Shown here piece after piece: positions 9,170-20,300 of a DNA stretch of 64,000 bases (position 1 is the stretch's first letter; the number at the start of each line of letters is the position of its first letter). The notes beneath the pieces were generated by a model. It did not search any database. It saw only the letters and a list, made by a program, of their open reading frames with translations, and was not told the origin of the DNA. The position numbers and the translations under genes are program-made. The DNA comes from Rubripirellula obstinata (GTDB taxonomy: Bacteria; Planctomycetota; Planctomycetia; Pirellulales; Pirellulaceae): the NCBI RefSeq assembly GCF_001642955.1, contig NZ_LWSK01000015.1, forward strand, positions 1 to 64,000, given 5' to 3'.

Positions 9170-9805
9170 CTATCGACAATGGGTGTCAGAATCTGTCTCG
9201 ACGTTCTTAGTCAACAAAGACTGCCAATGTTGATCGACTCGTTGGTGGAGTTCTTCCATCGATCCATTGTTTTGGATGACACGATTACTGAGCTGAATCT
9301 TGGTTGCGATCGGAAGTTGGCGTTGTTCTCGTTTGACAATTTCGTCTGGATGCCAACCACGGTTCGCAGCACGGGCAGCACGGATTTCTGGATCAGCATC
9401 AATGCACCAGACTTCGTCACAGCACCGATCCCAACCCGATTCAAACAACAGTGGTACGTCCAACAAGCTTACTTGGACGCCGCTGCTTGCGTTCGATTTC
9501 AGCTTTTGCAAAACCTGATTTCGGACAATCGGATGGACGATTGATTCAAGGTACCGCAATTCCGCTTGGCTTGCTTGGTCATTCCCAAAAACAATCGATC
9601 CTATTTCGGCACGATCGATGCCACCGCCGGCGTTTAAAACCTGATTGCCAAAACGAAGCACCAATTTTTCCTTCACGTCGGCAAGATCGAGTGACTGCTT
9701 GGCCAGCGAGTCGGCATCGATCCAGGCGGCCCCAGATTCCTGTAGGTAGCGTGCAACGGTCGATTTGCCGCCCGCGATGCTTCCGACAATTCCCAAAACA
9801 ATCAT
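9170..9805 (-). CDS. coaE: Dephospho-CoA kinase
   Basis: Catalyses the last step of coenzyme A synthesis, ATP-dependent 3'-phosphorylation of dephospho-CoA. The 211-residue length is normal. The P-loop is GSIAGGKST at residues 8-16, followed by WIDADSLAK for the substrate site, and the LID-type stretch RAARAANRGWHPDEIVKREQRQ. DVPLLFESGWDRCCDEVW is also a family hallmark. The gene follows the zinc-ribbon gene after 39 bases and precedes rho in the same orientation, suggesting one transcript. The ATG at 9805 leaves only three residues before the first beta-strand, as expected. Confidence 0.95.
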   Translation of the reverse strand: MIVLGIVGSIAGGKSTVARYLQESGAAWIDADSLAKQSLDLADVKEKLVLRFGNQVLNAGGGIDRAEIGSIVFGNDQASQAELRYLESIVHPIVRNQVLQKLKSNASSGVQVSLLDVPLLFESGWDRCCDEVWCIDADPEIRAARAANRGWHPDEIVKREQRQLPIATKIQLSNRVIQNNGSMEELHQRVDQHWQSLLTKNVETDSDTHCR

Positions 9806-9844
9806 GCTGCCGCAACGATCATGGCGATGGAACGATCATTTGAC

Positions 9845-10573
9845 TTACCCATTTGCCGGTAAGTAAAGAAACGCATCGCAATTGGGGCAGCGAACCAGGT
9901 TAGACATCCGCAGGCCCTCGATGAACTGCGTCGTCAAACGCTGATTGCAAGCCGTACATGATTCGTCTTCGACGGCTGCCAAGCCTTCTTCGCCTTTTGC
10001 ATCCGTGATTCGCTTGTAATCACCTTTGACGACGGACGGCAGTTCAGTTTCCGCTTGCAGAAGTTCACCCTCAACGCGATCCAAGCTTTCTTGAACGACT
10101 TTCTGACGAGCTTCAATTTCGCCGATTCGCAAATTGTTGTCCTCTTGTTCATTAGCCAAGGTCGCTTCGGCAACGGCTAGTTTTTCATTGATCCCGTCAA
10201 TCAGTTCAAAAACTTCCAGCACCTCGTCACTCTGCACTTCATTGGCTTTCTTGTCCGCCGCAATTTGTTCTTGAAGCGTGGAGAACTCGCGATTGCTGGC
10301 CGCTGTATTCAACTTTGTTTCCAGGTCGCTGATCCGAGCTTCTCTTTCCTTCAACTGAAGCTCTTTCTGATCGCAAACCATCTTGGCAGCTTTCTTTTTC
10401 GCCTTGATCGCATCGACTTCCGCCGATGCCGCTGAAATCCGAGCTTGACTGGCTTTGATTTGAATCGGGGCTCGATCTCGTTGAGTTCTAAGGTCAGCCA
10501 ATTGTCGATGCAGACGATGCAGCGTCCGCAAGAGTTCAGCGCTAAGCTGTATTTTAGTATCGACCGCCATCAA
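9845..10573 (-). CDS. Coiled-coil protein with C-terminal C4 zinc ribbon
   Basis: A 242-residue protein. Residues 10-195 are a long charged coiled coil. The C-terminal part carries CTAC (C206, C209) and CPNC (C229, C232), a four-cysteine zinc ribbon of the pfam02591 type. Proteins with this layout are widespread in bacteria; their role is poorly known and nucleic-acid or protein binding is usually proposed. It is the first gene of a likely operon with coaE, rho and ribH. It may also begin one codon later, as two ATGs are adjacent. No signal peptide is visible, so it is cytosolic. Confidence 0.85.
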   Translation of the reverse strand: MMAVDTKIQLSAELLRTLHRLHRQLADLRTQRDRAPIQIKASQARISAASAEVDAIKAKKKAAKMVCDQKELQLKEREARISDLETKLNTAASNREFSTLQEQIAADKKANEVQSDEVLEVFELIDGINEKLAVAEATLANEQEDNNLRIGEIEARQKVVQESLDRVEGELLQAETELPSVVKGDYKRITDAKGEEGLAAVEDESCTACNQRLTTQFIEGLRMSNLVRCPNCDAFLYLPANG

Positions 10574-10715
10574 AATGCCAAGGTTAGGATAAGTGTCAAA
10601 GAGAATAGCTACTCAATAAGCTAGCAGCGTGATACTTATCATATCCAATTCAGCCCTATTTGCGTAAGCCAACGCGAACGATGAAAAAAGCAAAATCGTT
10701 TTGGAATTCCGACAA

Positions 10716-12050
10716 TTATTCTGCCAATCCAGTCATCATCTTTTCCTTGACGGTGCTGCCAGCTTCCAAGACCGGATCAATGCTTCTTCTACGATTCTCG
10801 ATGCGATCGAGCACGCTGGGACGCTTTCCGGATACCAGTTCCGGTACGCCTGAAAGAACACCAAATTGATCCAAGACCTCGGTCACCGATAGCGATTGTG
10901 TCGTTCCGTCATCCGATTTGGTTTCGCTGGTCATGCGACCAATCATTTCCATGGATACGACACCCTCGCTGCGATATCGCATTCCGGTCACGACGGGATC
11001 AGAAGGATACATTCCCATCAAAATCGTTTTTTCAAAACGGACGTCAGCGGATATGGTTGGCATCGGTGAATTCAATCGTTCGCCACGAGTATTCAAGCGG
11101 TGCAACGTTTTTCGATCATCGCTGGTAATAAAAAGCTGAATTTCCGGGTTATCGACCGTTGATCCCGCTGGGATATGCAGCAGCATCAACTCGGTCGCAA
11201 ACCGACTTCGATCCGACGCAAAAGCAGTGGTTGATTCTGCTTTTTCAAATTGGAATGCCATCGCAAGCGTTCGCCCCAACACGCCAAGCGAATTCAAGGA
11301 ACCGACTTCAGCCCCAGCGATACTGCCAGCCCCAACGACGCCGAGGGCGCGGAACCGTCCGACCGAGGATTCGATCATTGGCTCTGCTTTCACGGTCAGT
11401 CCAGGACTATCGATTTCAAAGAAGGCGGCTTGGCAATCGGTACCAAAATAAAGCTGCCCCTGATTGTCATAGTAAAGAACCGGTTGAACGGACAAGCGAT
11501 GCTTTGCCAAATAGTTATCAACTTGACGCCGAATCATGGCGGGTAACTTTGATCGTCCACCGGCGTCAAGTTCTAACCCGATCGTCATCGCCGACATGCG
11601 TCCAAAGGTGCCCGCACTGCCCGTCAGCGATGACGAACGTGGCGGCGAAACCGAAGCACCAGGAATAAGCATTCGACATGCTCTCGATTCAGAATCTCGA
11701 TATGCTCTGCGGACAAGTGTTTCTTTGATCGGTAAGCTATCGATCATCGTGACTTCGTTTCGATTCGGAGTCGAGCCAATCACGCCCACGCGAAGCGTCA
11801 ATTTGTTGACAGGCTTGCCGCTGCCTGTTTCATCCCGCGATCCTTGATCTGTTGATTGCGTTCCAAACGACCCCAGCGACAGGTCTTCAAGTGATACCGG
11901 TTCTTTACCCGCTTCCGATTTAGAATCAGCTTCCGTGGCGGATGTCGCCCGAGGCTCGCCTGGACGCATCGCACTAAACGCTAGCAGTCCAACGACAAAG
12001 ACAACCATCAAGGCACTGATGGTCTTTAGAAAGGCCTGATTGTTTAGCAT
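10716..12050 (-). CDS. Membrane-anchored protein of unknown function, last gene of the lipid/polyketide operon
   Basis: I do not recognise this 444-residue protein. An N-terminal hydrophobic segment (about residues 9-28, ISALMVVFVVGLLAFSAM) should anchor it in the inner membrane with the rest outside. The exported part has glycine- and serine-rich stretches, a region around YLAKHRLSVQPVLYYDNQGQLYFGTDC, and a long beta-type C-terminal half. No catalytic motif stands out. It follows the acyltransferase gene after only 5 bases on the same strand, so it is probably co-transcribed. A role in export or envelope placement of the product is a guess from position alone. Confidence 0.75.
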   Translation of the reverse strand: MLNNQAFLKTISALMVVFVVGLLAFSAMRPGEPRATSATEADSKSEAGKEPVSLEDLSLGSFGTQSTDQGSRDETGSGKPVNKLTLRVGVIGSTPNRNEVTMIDSLPIKETLVRRAYRDSESRACRMLIPGASVSPPRSSSLTGSAGTFGRMSAMTIGLELDAGGRSKLPAMIRRQVDNYLAKHRLSVQPVLYYDNQGQLYFGTDCQAAFFEIDSPGLTVKAEPMIESSVGRFRALGVVGAGSIAGAEVGSLNSLGVLGRTLAMAFQFEKAESTTAFASDRSRFATELMLLHIPAGSTVDNPEIQLFITSDDRKTLHRLNTRGERLNSPMPTISADVRFEKTILMGMYPSDPVVTGMRYRSEGVVSMEMIGRMTSETKSDDGTTQSLSVTEVLDQFGVLSGVPELVSGKRPSVLDRIENRRRSIDPVLEAGSTVKEKMMTGLAE

Positions 12051-12055
12051 CGTGA

Positions 12056-13444
12056 CTACTCGCTTAAAAACGTATCGACTACTTGTTCAATTTCTTGGGC
12101 GATGACCGAGTCTATCGCCCCCAGTTTCCTCTTCGCAGGACCTCTAAAAGAGAGCGTCAGCCCGCTGCCGGTGTCCCACATTGTGATCGAAAGCTGACCT
12201 CGTGACTGCAACGGTCCCAAAATCCGCACCCCTTTTACAGTCGCATCGCCAACTCGGTAGCTTTGCGCACGCTGGAACGATTGCGATGACGGTTGCTGTA
12301 TCGTATCGCATGGTTCTGTGCATTTTTCTGGTCGAAGCTCCGTCTGCAATCCGGTCCGTTTTCCAAATTTCAGGCTTGATAAACAGGTCACGCTGGCCGT
12401 TGGAACAAACCAACCCAAACGATCAATCACTGGCAATCCACCAGGAATCCGCTCTGCAATTTCGATCCCCTGCGATAATTCACCTGCGATACCGCTGGAC
12501 CGAACATATTTCATCTGATCCGAAACACTGCTCAGCGTTTCACTGATCGACGATAGCTGATCATGCCGGCGGCGGATGAACGCAAAACCAATGTGATTGC
12601 GAGTGCAGTGTCGTTGGTTCCAAGCCCGAGTTTGAACTGGGTTCATTATAGACAGGTAACGACCTCTGCCCGGATCCGTGATTGCGGCAAGCGCCTGCAG
12701 CACCACGGCGACACCAAAGTCATTGACGGCCATGTTCCGTCTTCGCAACGTCTCTCGAATCTGATCGGAACGTTCGCCCCCCAGTTCCAGGAAAGCCAAA
12801 GTAGCGTCAGCAGTCGATGGTTGAGTTCCCCCTAACCTGAATCGCTTGGTCGCATGCCGATCAAGTCGAACATTCCGCCCGCGCACCGTGGCCCAGAAAT
12901 TTCTAAGTTCTGGCAGGGCAACTGTCTTGACCGCTTTTGTTGAATCCTGACTTACGGCCTGCGCTTCGGCTTTTCGGGGAGCCCGCGGGTTTCTGTCATG
13001 GTATCGCTGCATCGTTTGATAGATGACTCGTGCCGCACCAACACCATCACATGCCGCATGGTGAAAAGAGAATTTCAATCGGAACGAGCGAAGTTTGATT
13101 GCCGTTACTTCAGGATTTGTTGAATCCGATGTTGGAATCAAAGACAGACGAGCACTGATGCCTCGCCGAACGTTCAGGCTCGTATCATCATTCGGTTTCA
13201 CTTCAAAAAGATCGGTCGAGAACGGCACGCTTTTCCAAGTTTGATTCTTGCCACGACCCCGCAAACAGAAATACATTTGCGGACTTTTAATAATCGAATC
13301 TTGCCAAGCTTCGGTAAGTCGCTTGAGATCGATCTGACCTTCCAGAGAAATGCTGACGTCAAAGACCATTCCATCGTCGTGATCCGACCTCGCCAAGTAT
13401 CGCTCGACCGCCGTCGTTTGAATCGATTCGCTTAGATTCGGCAT
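12056..13444 (-). CDS. HHxxxDG acyltransferase (condensation/wax-ester-synthase/PapA-like)
   Basis: A 462-residue stand-alone acyltransferase of the superfamily that includes NRPS condensation domains, wax-ester synthases and mycobacterial PapA proteins. The catalytic motif HHAACDG is at residues 128-134, with H129 as the expected base and D133 structural. The N-terminal region is a typical first half of the two-lobed fold. The second lobe contains the bridge segment around NPVQTRAWNQRHCTRNHIGFAF. These enzymes transfer an acyl chain from a carrier protein or CoA to an alcohol or amine. It begins 3 bases after the FabL-like gene, so it very likely acts on the megasynthase product. The acceptor cannot be read from the sequence. 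Confidence 0.8.
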   Translation of the reverse strand: MPNLSESIQTTAVERYLARSDHDDGMVFDVSISLEGQIDLKRLTEAWQDSIIKSPQMYFCLRGRGKNQTWKSVPFSTDLFEVKPNDDTSLNVRRGISARLSLIPTSDSTNPEVTAIKLRSFRLKFSFHHAACDGVGAARVIYQTMQRYHDRNPRAPRKAEAQAVSQDSTKAVKTVALPELRNFWATVRGRNVRLDRHATKRFRLGGTQPSTADATLAFLELGGERSDQIRETLRRRNMAVNDFGVAVVLQALAAITDPGRGRYLSIMNPVQTRAWNQRHCTRNHIGFAFIRRRHDQLSSISETLSSVSDQMKYVRSSGIAGELSQGIEIAERIPGGLPVIDRLGWFVPTASVTCLSSLKFGKRTGLQTELRPEKCTEPCDTIQQPSSQSFQRAQSYRVGDATVKGVRILGPLQSRGQLSITMWDTGSGLTLSFRGPAKRKLGAIDSVIAQEIEQVVDTFLSE

Positions 13445-13447
13445 AGT

Positions 13448-14248
13448 TTAGATTCGAATGCTAACGCCGCCATCGACAACAATCGTTTGGCCTTGGATCA
13501 AATCACTAGCACCATCGCAGAGAAATGCGACCACCGACGCAACATCTTGTTCGCACAATCTACGATTGCCAACCATCATTCGTTCGGTCGCCGCGTCGAC
13601 CAAGGATTCAGCACCCGGCATGCTGGCGATCGCATCCGTCGGAATGATCCCCGGCAGTACACAATTAAAATTGACCCCGCGGTCACCAAACTCCAACGCC
13701 AAGTGTCGCACAAAACTTTCCAATGCCGCCTTGGATGCCCCGATCGCTCCATAATGCGGAACAGCCCACTGCGAACCGTGGCTGCTAACCGCGACGACTT
13801 TGCCATGATGCGGTTCAGCAGCCAATGATTCAGCGGCGGCTTGCGCCAACCAAACAACAGGAGCCGAATTGTTGCGCAACGTGGCTTCTAGGTTTACTGG
13901 TGTTAGGTCATTCAAATCACGGAATCCGCCCGCTGCTGCGTTGCTGACGATGGTGTCTAATCCGCCAAATTTATCTTGGACTTCTGCGACCATCGCTTGC
14001 ACATCGTCACGAATCGAAACGTTGGCTTTGACCAGCATCACCTGACTGCCCATGGCGTCGATATCTTTGGCAACCGCCACCGCATCGTCTTGCGAATTCA
14101 AAAAATTGACCGCAACACTGGCACCTTGGCGGGCGAGCTCCAATGCGATCGATCGCCCGATCCCACGGCTGGCACCGGTCACCAAAGCGCACCGCCCCGT
14201 CAAGGGACGAGCTTTCGTTGTATCAGTGTTTTCGTCCAAAGTCATCAA
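13448..14248 (-). CDS. FabL-type enoyl-ACP reductase (short-chain dehydrogenase)
   Basis: A 266-residue short-chain dehydrogenase with the nucleotide motif TGASRGIG (24-31) and NAAAG (103-107). The catalytic tyrosine and lysine are Y166 and K173, spaced Y-x6-K. This spacing marks enoyl-ACP reductases of the FabI/FabL class; ketoreductases such as FabG have Y-x3-K. The segment HYGAIGASKAALESFVRHLALEF closely matches FabL proteins. The predicted reaction is NADPH-dependent reduction of a trans-2-enoyl-ACP. The megasynthase encoded 66 bases upstream has KR and DH but no ER domain, so this protein may complete its reductive cycle. A general role in fatty-acid synthesis is the alternative. The adjacent start ATGs at 14248 and 14245 are equivalent. 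Confidence 0.82.
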   Translation of the reverse strand: MMTLDENTDTTKARPLTGRCALVTGASRGIGRSIALELARQGASVAVNFLNSQDDAVAVAKDIDAMGSQVMLVKANVSIRDDVQAMVAEVQDKFGGLDTIVSNAAAGGFRDLNDLTPVNLEATLRNNSAPVVWLAQAAAESLAAEPHHGKVVAVSSHGSQWAVPHYGAIGASKAALESFVRHLALEFGDRGVNFNCVLPGIIPTDAIASMPGAESLVDAATERMMVGNRRLCEQDVASVVAFLCDGASDLIQGQTIVVDGGVSIRI

Positions 14249-14314
14249 TTACCTTCGTTCGCTTGATTCAAACAGAAACGTTTACTGCCGGCCTACCATA
14301 CACGCAAACGACTT

Positions 14315-17300
14315 TTACCCAAGCCAACCGACTTGATATCCGATTAATCGCAAGACAATCTGTCGGTTCAGCCCTACAAGAGTCGCCGTCATTTCGCCGC
14401 CATTGTCGTGATCGCCTTCCCAGACGACGCAAACTTCTAGCGGCTCGCCGGGCACCGGCAGTCTTCCAAATTCAATTCTATCAAACCCAATCGGCAAGCT
14501 TGGCCGACCGCCAACACGATAAGCAAGCATCCCAGCAGCATAAAGGACCGCGTCCATCGTCGCCGGTGAAAGCTTCCATCCGGCCAAGGGACGTGATTCG
14601 CCAGCCAAATGTGCCGGACTGGGCGCGACAATTGTCCCAACCGCCATCGCTGATTCACCGTCTCGAAAACCGATATTGCGCAAACATTGTAGCGATGGAC
14701 CGTGATACACCGGCGCATCCGATTCCAGATACTCGATCGGATGACGAACGATGTCCGACGCGTCCATTGCATCACTTGGCAAGATCAACTCAGGCTTTTG
14801 TTCGCCAAGTTCAATCTCCGCGGTAAAGTGCTGTCGTGCAGCTTCGACCAAACGACCATCACGCCGGCGCAAATCGCTAACCAGAATCCATGAATCATCC
14901 TGACGAACGATTTCAATCGCAAACGCATCGTCGGCCAGGCACTTCAACGGACGAATCGCGCGAACGTTTCGGCATGCGACTACCTTTTCCGGGCCTCCGC
15001 TTAATTGCGAAGCCGTGGAAGCCGCTTCGGCCAACATTTCAATCGCCATCACGAATGGCAGCGTCGGACGGCCGCCAACCAAGTGCTCTTTCAAGAAAAG
15101 ATCAGTCGTCGGATTCAATGTAACTTTGAACCCAGATGTATCGACGGCCAATTGATCCAATCCGTTCTCCGACGGATCTAGCATTGGACTTTGGATGCGA
15201 CCAGGACTTTTGTTGCAGTCCATCGAATCATCGGGAAAGAACTTTCGGACGTAACGCCTGTCCGTGATCAGGACTTCGGTTTCGCTGCCACCATGTTCGA
15301 TCTCGTTTAGGAAATGCTGCAAGCCTTCATGGGCTGGCATGAATTCCATTCCGATCATGTCCAGGGCCAATTTGGCTTCCGGTTTGGTAGCCATGCCGAT
15401 GTCGCCCCACGCATGCCAATGAAATGTAAAGCAACGTGTGGCTGGACGTTGAACGGAAAGACGACCAATCATCTTGGACAACATGTCGTTGGCCGCCGAG
15501 TAATCGGTATGCCCGTTCGCGCCAAATCGCCCGCTGATCGATCCGAATCCAATGAAGAATTCCAGTGGATCATTCACCGTTGCTGATGCCAACGCAGCAC
15601 AGCCATCAATTTTGGCTTGCAGACATTGCTGAACTTTCTCAGGACGTTTGCGATCAAACCGAGCGTCTTGACCAGACCCCGCACCCTGAATCACACCGTG
15701 AATCGGCCCATCAACTTGACGGATCTGATCCAGGATTCTGGCAACTTCATGTGCATCAGAAACATCGACACTGTGATACGTTGCCCGAATCCCCAGGCGA
15801 CTACACTCGTCGAGCGTCTGATCAATCTCGATCGCTTTTTCGTAATTGCGCCAATGCTTGACGGGGTTTTCACCTTGGCTTTGGATCTTGGCCATCGTCT
15901 GCCGGCGCAGTGCTGGCCGATCAGCCTTCGCCGCTGCCCGTGTTTCAGGATCAATGGCTTGAGCCTTGGCCATGCCCAGCATGTGAAGTTTTAAACCATG
16001 ACGCTTGGCCAATTCCATTGCCGTCATCGCGGTGATACCGCGGCCACCTCCGGCGACAATCCAAGTTCCGCCTGCGGTGATTTCGTTCGCGTTGGCGAAG
16101 TCTTCAATCGGAGCATACCGAACACAGGTTGCCAGCCGATCTTCACCCGACACAGCGACCTCTTCTTCGTAGGACGGCACGGCAAGCTCACGCCAAACTC
16201 CGTCGGCAACTTCACCTGCCGAAGCCCGATCGATGGCGTCAATCACCAACATTGGCGTGTCACGAAAGCCTCGCATCCAAGCTTCGATCAGCATTGCCTT
16301 CGTCATGCCCGCAATGCCGCCCGACTCGGACGAACCGCTGCTGAGTTCGGGGCTCCAATCGAAACCGAAGTTTCCGGTTCCGTTGACGACTGATACCAAC
16401 GTTGATTGGTCCATCACATCGTCGTCAATCGTTTGTTGCATCCAGCGTTGACAAATTCGGTAGGGAACCGACAGTGCTGGTTGACTTCGGTCTTCCCAAG
16501 CATCGGCATCGGTGGTCAACCAATTGGCGTCTTTGTCGTGCGGAGTCGTGATGAAGACATGCCGTGAAATACCGTCCTGCCAAATCTGATCCAACACCGC
16601 ATCAATGTCATCGATCGGTTTCTTGGTCTTGATTTGATGAATCGGAAAACCGGATTCTTTGAACCGAGCCATGATGGCCTTGGCGACCGGATTGCTGCCG
16701 ATGACTAATCCCGGACCATGAAAAACGGGTTCGGTCGGCATGCCATCCAACCGCGGCGCGGCCCGCATTCGCATCACAAACCGATGCGTCCCTTGGCTGG
16801 GCGCGTCTCGGTAACCAATCTCCTTAGTGCTGGAATTTGGTTCTAGCGGTGAATGCTTTTTTTTTTCGCTTACCTCAATCGAATCAAAACGATCGGTGGC
16901 TAAATCATCGCCGACACTGTGTTCGCTTTGCAGATGTTCCAGCACGTAGGCGTGAATCGAAGCCAGGGTTGGGAAGTCAGACAAACGTAGATTTTGATCT
17001 CGCAGCGATTGCAGTTGGTAAGTGGTTTCCAGTTCACCAAGCAATTGAGCTCGTTTGATGCTATCGACGCCCAACTCGCCTTCCAGATCCGCATCCATGT
17101 CAATGATGTCTTCGTCGTAACCGGTTTGGTCAACAACTAAGTCGATGATCATTCGCTGCAAGGAATCCGAAACATCGACGTTGTCAGAAACTTCGCACTC
17201 CGCTGCCGCAACCACCGCAGTCGCAGCTTCTTCGTTGTTGTGATCGCTGTTGTGATCGCTGTTGTCATCGCTGATCAATCCTAGAATGTCTTCAAGCGAC

Positions 17301-20300
17301 GCGAACTGAGCCAATCGCATCGACTGTAGATCAACATCCAGATTGCCCCATTGCACAATCTCGCCGATAAGTTGTGCCTTCTTGATACTATCGACACCCA
17401 ATTCACCTTCAAGATCGGCATCAAATTCAATGATGTCCGGATCGTAGCCGGTTAGGTCAACGACAAGATCAAACAAAAACGCCTTGGCAGAATCTCGCAT
17501 CCCAACCGTCGAAGGTGATGCCTTGGTCGCGACGGGTTGGGTGGCGACGGGTTGGGCCGAAGCCATCGCAGGCGACGTCGAAACGGACTTCGTCATTGCA
17601 GTGGCGGGTTTTGCGACTGGACCGATCGTTCCCACCGTGCGTTTTCGCTTCGTTACATCAACCACCTCAAACGCAGAGTTGGTTGTGGCCGGTGCGACCG
17701 CATTGACGCGACCGTTGGTTGGCTTAACAACCTCACTCGCCGAATCCGTTGTTGCCAATGTGGTTGCTGTGGTTGCTGTGCCCAGTGATGAATTACCCTG
17801 TGATGAACTACCCTGGAACGCTTCGATCGCCAGGTCCACCAGCCGATTTTGTTGATCGTGGTCACGATTCAAATCGTCCGTGGACAGACAAATGGCTCGA
17901 CCGGTCGTCGAAGCGGTTGCCAACCGTGTCATCACATCGCTTGGACCGACTTCGACCATTAAACCGCATCCATCGGCGGCCAATCGGTCAATCGCCGGTG
18001 CAAAACAGACTGGTTTGGTCAGTTGATCAATCAGGTTTTCTAAAACGTCGCGAGGTTCCGCCAAGTAGCGAACCGAGATGGCCGACAGGTAACCAAACTT
18101 GGCGGGGCGAACGGATTGATTCTCGAATTTCGCCGCCAACAGATCTCTGGCGGGCTGCATGCCTGGTGTATGGAATGTCGCTGGCACAGGAATCACGACC
18201 GACGCCAAACCGGCTGCCGACAACGCTTTCTTTGCCGCCGCAATGGAATCCGATGATCCCGCAATCACAGTCTGCTCGGGTGCATTGTGGTGCGTGATCG
18301 AGTAGACAATCGATTCGTTTTGCAGGGTTGCCTTGACCATCGTGGGTGATGACCGAATCGAAAGCAATTCGCCTTCTTGTCTCGCACAGGTGACCACGGA
18401 ATCGCTGCGATACTTTGCGAACTGAATCGCTTGCAGCGTGGACATCACTCCGGCGGACCATGCTGCCGTGCATTCACCAAAGCTGTGTCCAAGGACGACA
18501 TCCGGCCGATGGCCACGTCGCAGCAACGAATCAGTCATGGTGGCACCCACGGCCAAAACCCACAACTGAGTCCACCAAACGTCGCGGCCAAGCATACGAT
18601 CAGGATCATGCAGGCGATCGCTAACGCCAGCCAAACCTAGCGATTGCAACTGGGCATCAAAATCATTCAAGAAGCGGATCGCTTGCGGATCTTTTTGTAG
18701 CAGCGCGGGAACTTCTGGGTATTGCGAACCCTGTCCTGGGAACAACCAAGCCGTCTTGTCGCGGTCACTCGGGAAACGAATCCAGCCAAGCCCTCGCCTG
18801 AGCGCGGTCGTTTGACCGTCGGCGAAAGGCCCATCAAAAATGTCACCAGCGACTCGTTGAAGATCGTCCGACGTCGCGCCAACGATCCCGACTTGATGCA
18901 AACCGCTGCTATCAGTTGCAAATTCTTTGACGATGGACGTACCGCCACCCGAAATGCCGTTTTGCTGAATGCTGCGAAGCGTTTGACCAAGTTCTTCACG
19001 ACTCGATGATTCGATCCGCAAACAAACCGGCGCATCACCCTGCGATCGAACCGAATCAATCGCAACAGCAGCCACTTTATTGCTGGGTCGGGCAATCGGC
19101 TGGTTGTTAGTGTGAGCTGTCATGTTCCGGGCTGACATCAAGTTGTCGGTCTGTTTGGGAGTCGAGGAGTGAGCTGAGATTTGATATTCGATTTGATAAC
19201 CGTCGTCAGCGGTTTCCAAAATGGTGCAGGGTCCGTTTGACCCGGCGGAATCGGAACCAATGGTCGATGCGATTGTTCGGACAAGCCCTTGCGCTCCGCC
19301 AAAATGCCCCAACTGATTGACTAGTTGGTGAGCTGAAAAAGTGTCCTGAGACTCGGATTGTTGATAAGCTTCGCTTCGCGACTGGGCGACGTCATCGGCC
19401 CAGCTTTCGCTGATTCCATCGATCACGCCAAGGATATTACGGCCTTGTTTGACGGCATCGTCAAGTCGTTGTAACAGAATGCTTGCCACCCCTTCGCCTG
19501 GGAAGATCTGACTTCCATCTTTGGGTGAATCATTCGCATCACTAGCGTCGGCAAGCTGATTTTTTCGATACAACTGTTCAAATGCAACCAAATCCATGGC
19601 TCGATGGGTCGCACCGCAGATCACCAAATCGACGTCACCGGCGTTCAAACGCTCGATCCCGGACAAGATCGCCAAGCCACCCGACGCTTCTTCGGAATCA
19701 ACCGCGTAGGCTCCGCCCATCAAATTGAAAATCCGAGCGATCGCGGAAGCCAACGTGCTGGCGGTGAATCCACCCGTTTCATCCAACAACGCCGGATAAC
19801 GCTCCATCACAACATCGCGGAACTGTTCCGCGAATTGATCCATCTCCGATGGCCGAACGCCAGCCGCTCGGGCATGTTGGCGAAGATGCTGTTCCAGTTC
19901 GGGCAACCGCAATCCAACCTGCAGTTCATTACTGAACTGGCCGCCAAAGATCGTGCCGACTGAAACGCCGACTCGCTGGCGATCAACGGTCCAGTTTTTG
20001 GGGTCAAATTCTTTGTCAAACTCATTCAGCGATTGTCGAACGGCCTCGATCAGCATCAATTGCGCCGGGTTGGCGTTGCGAACCAACTTTGGCGGTATGC
20101 GATAGGATTGAGCGTCGAACTTGAAATCTTGAACGTAACCGCCGCGGCAATGGGGAACTCGAAACGCACCTTCACCGATACCAACCAACTTTGATCGATC
20201 GGTCGGATCGACAAGCCAACGGCCAGCGGGCGGCTGCGAAATTTGCTTCGCACCGCTTTTCAGAACGTTTTCGAGCGACTGCACGCTGTCGCAGCCTGGT

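Noticed and set aside
9845-10573. Small SMC- or RecN-like protein
   Set aside because: It is a coiled coil without ATPase motifs; the four C-terminal cysteines place it with zinc-ribbon proteins.
14143-14826. Plus-strand frame of 227 codons opposite the reductase and megasynthase genes
   Set aside because: It spans two well-supported minus-strand genes and their gap, and has no protein-like motif.
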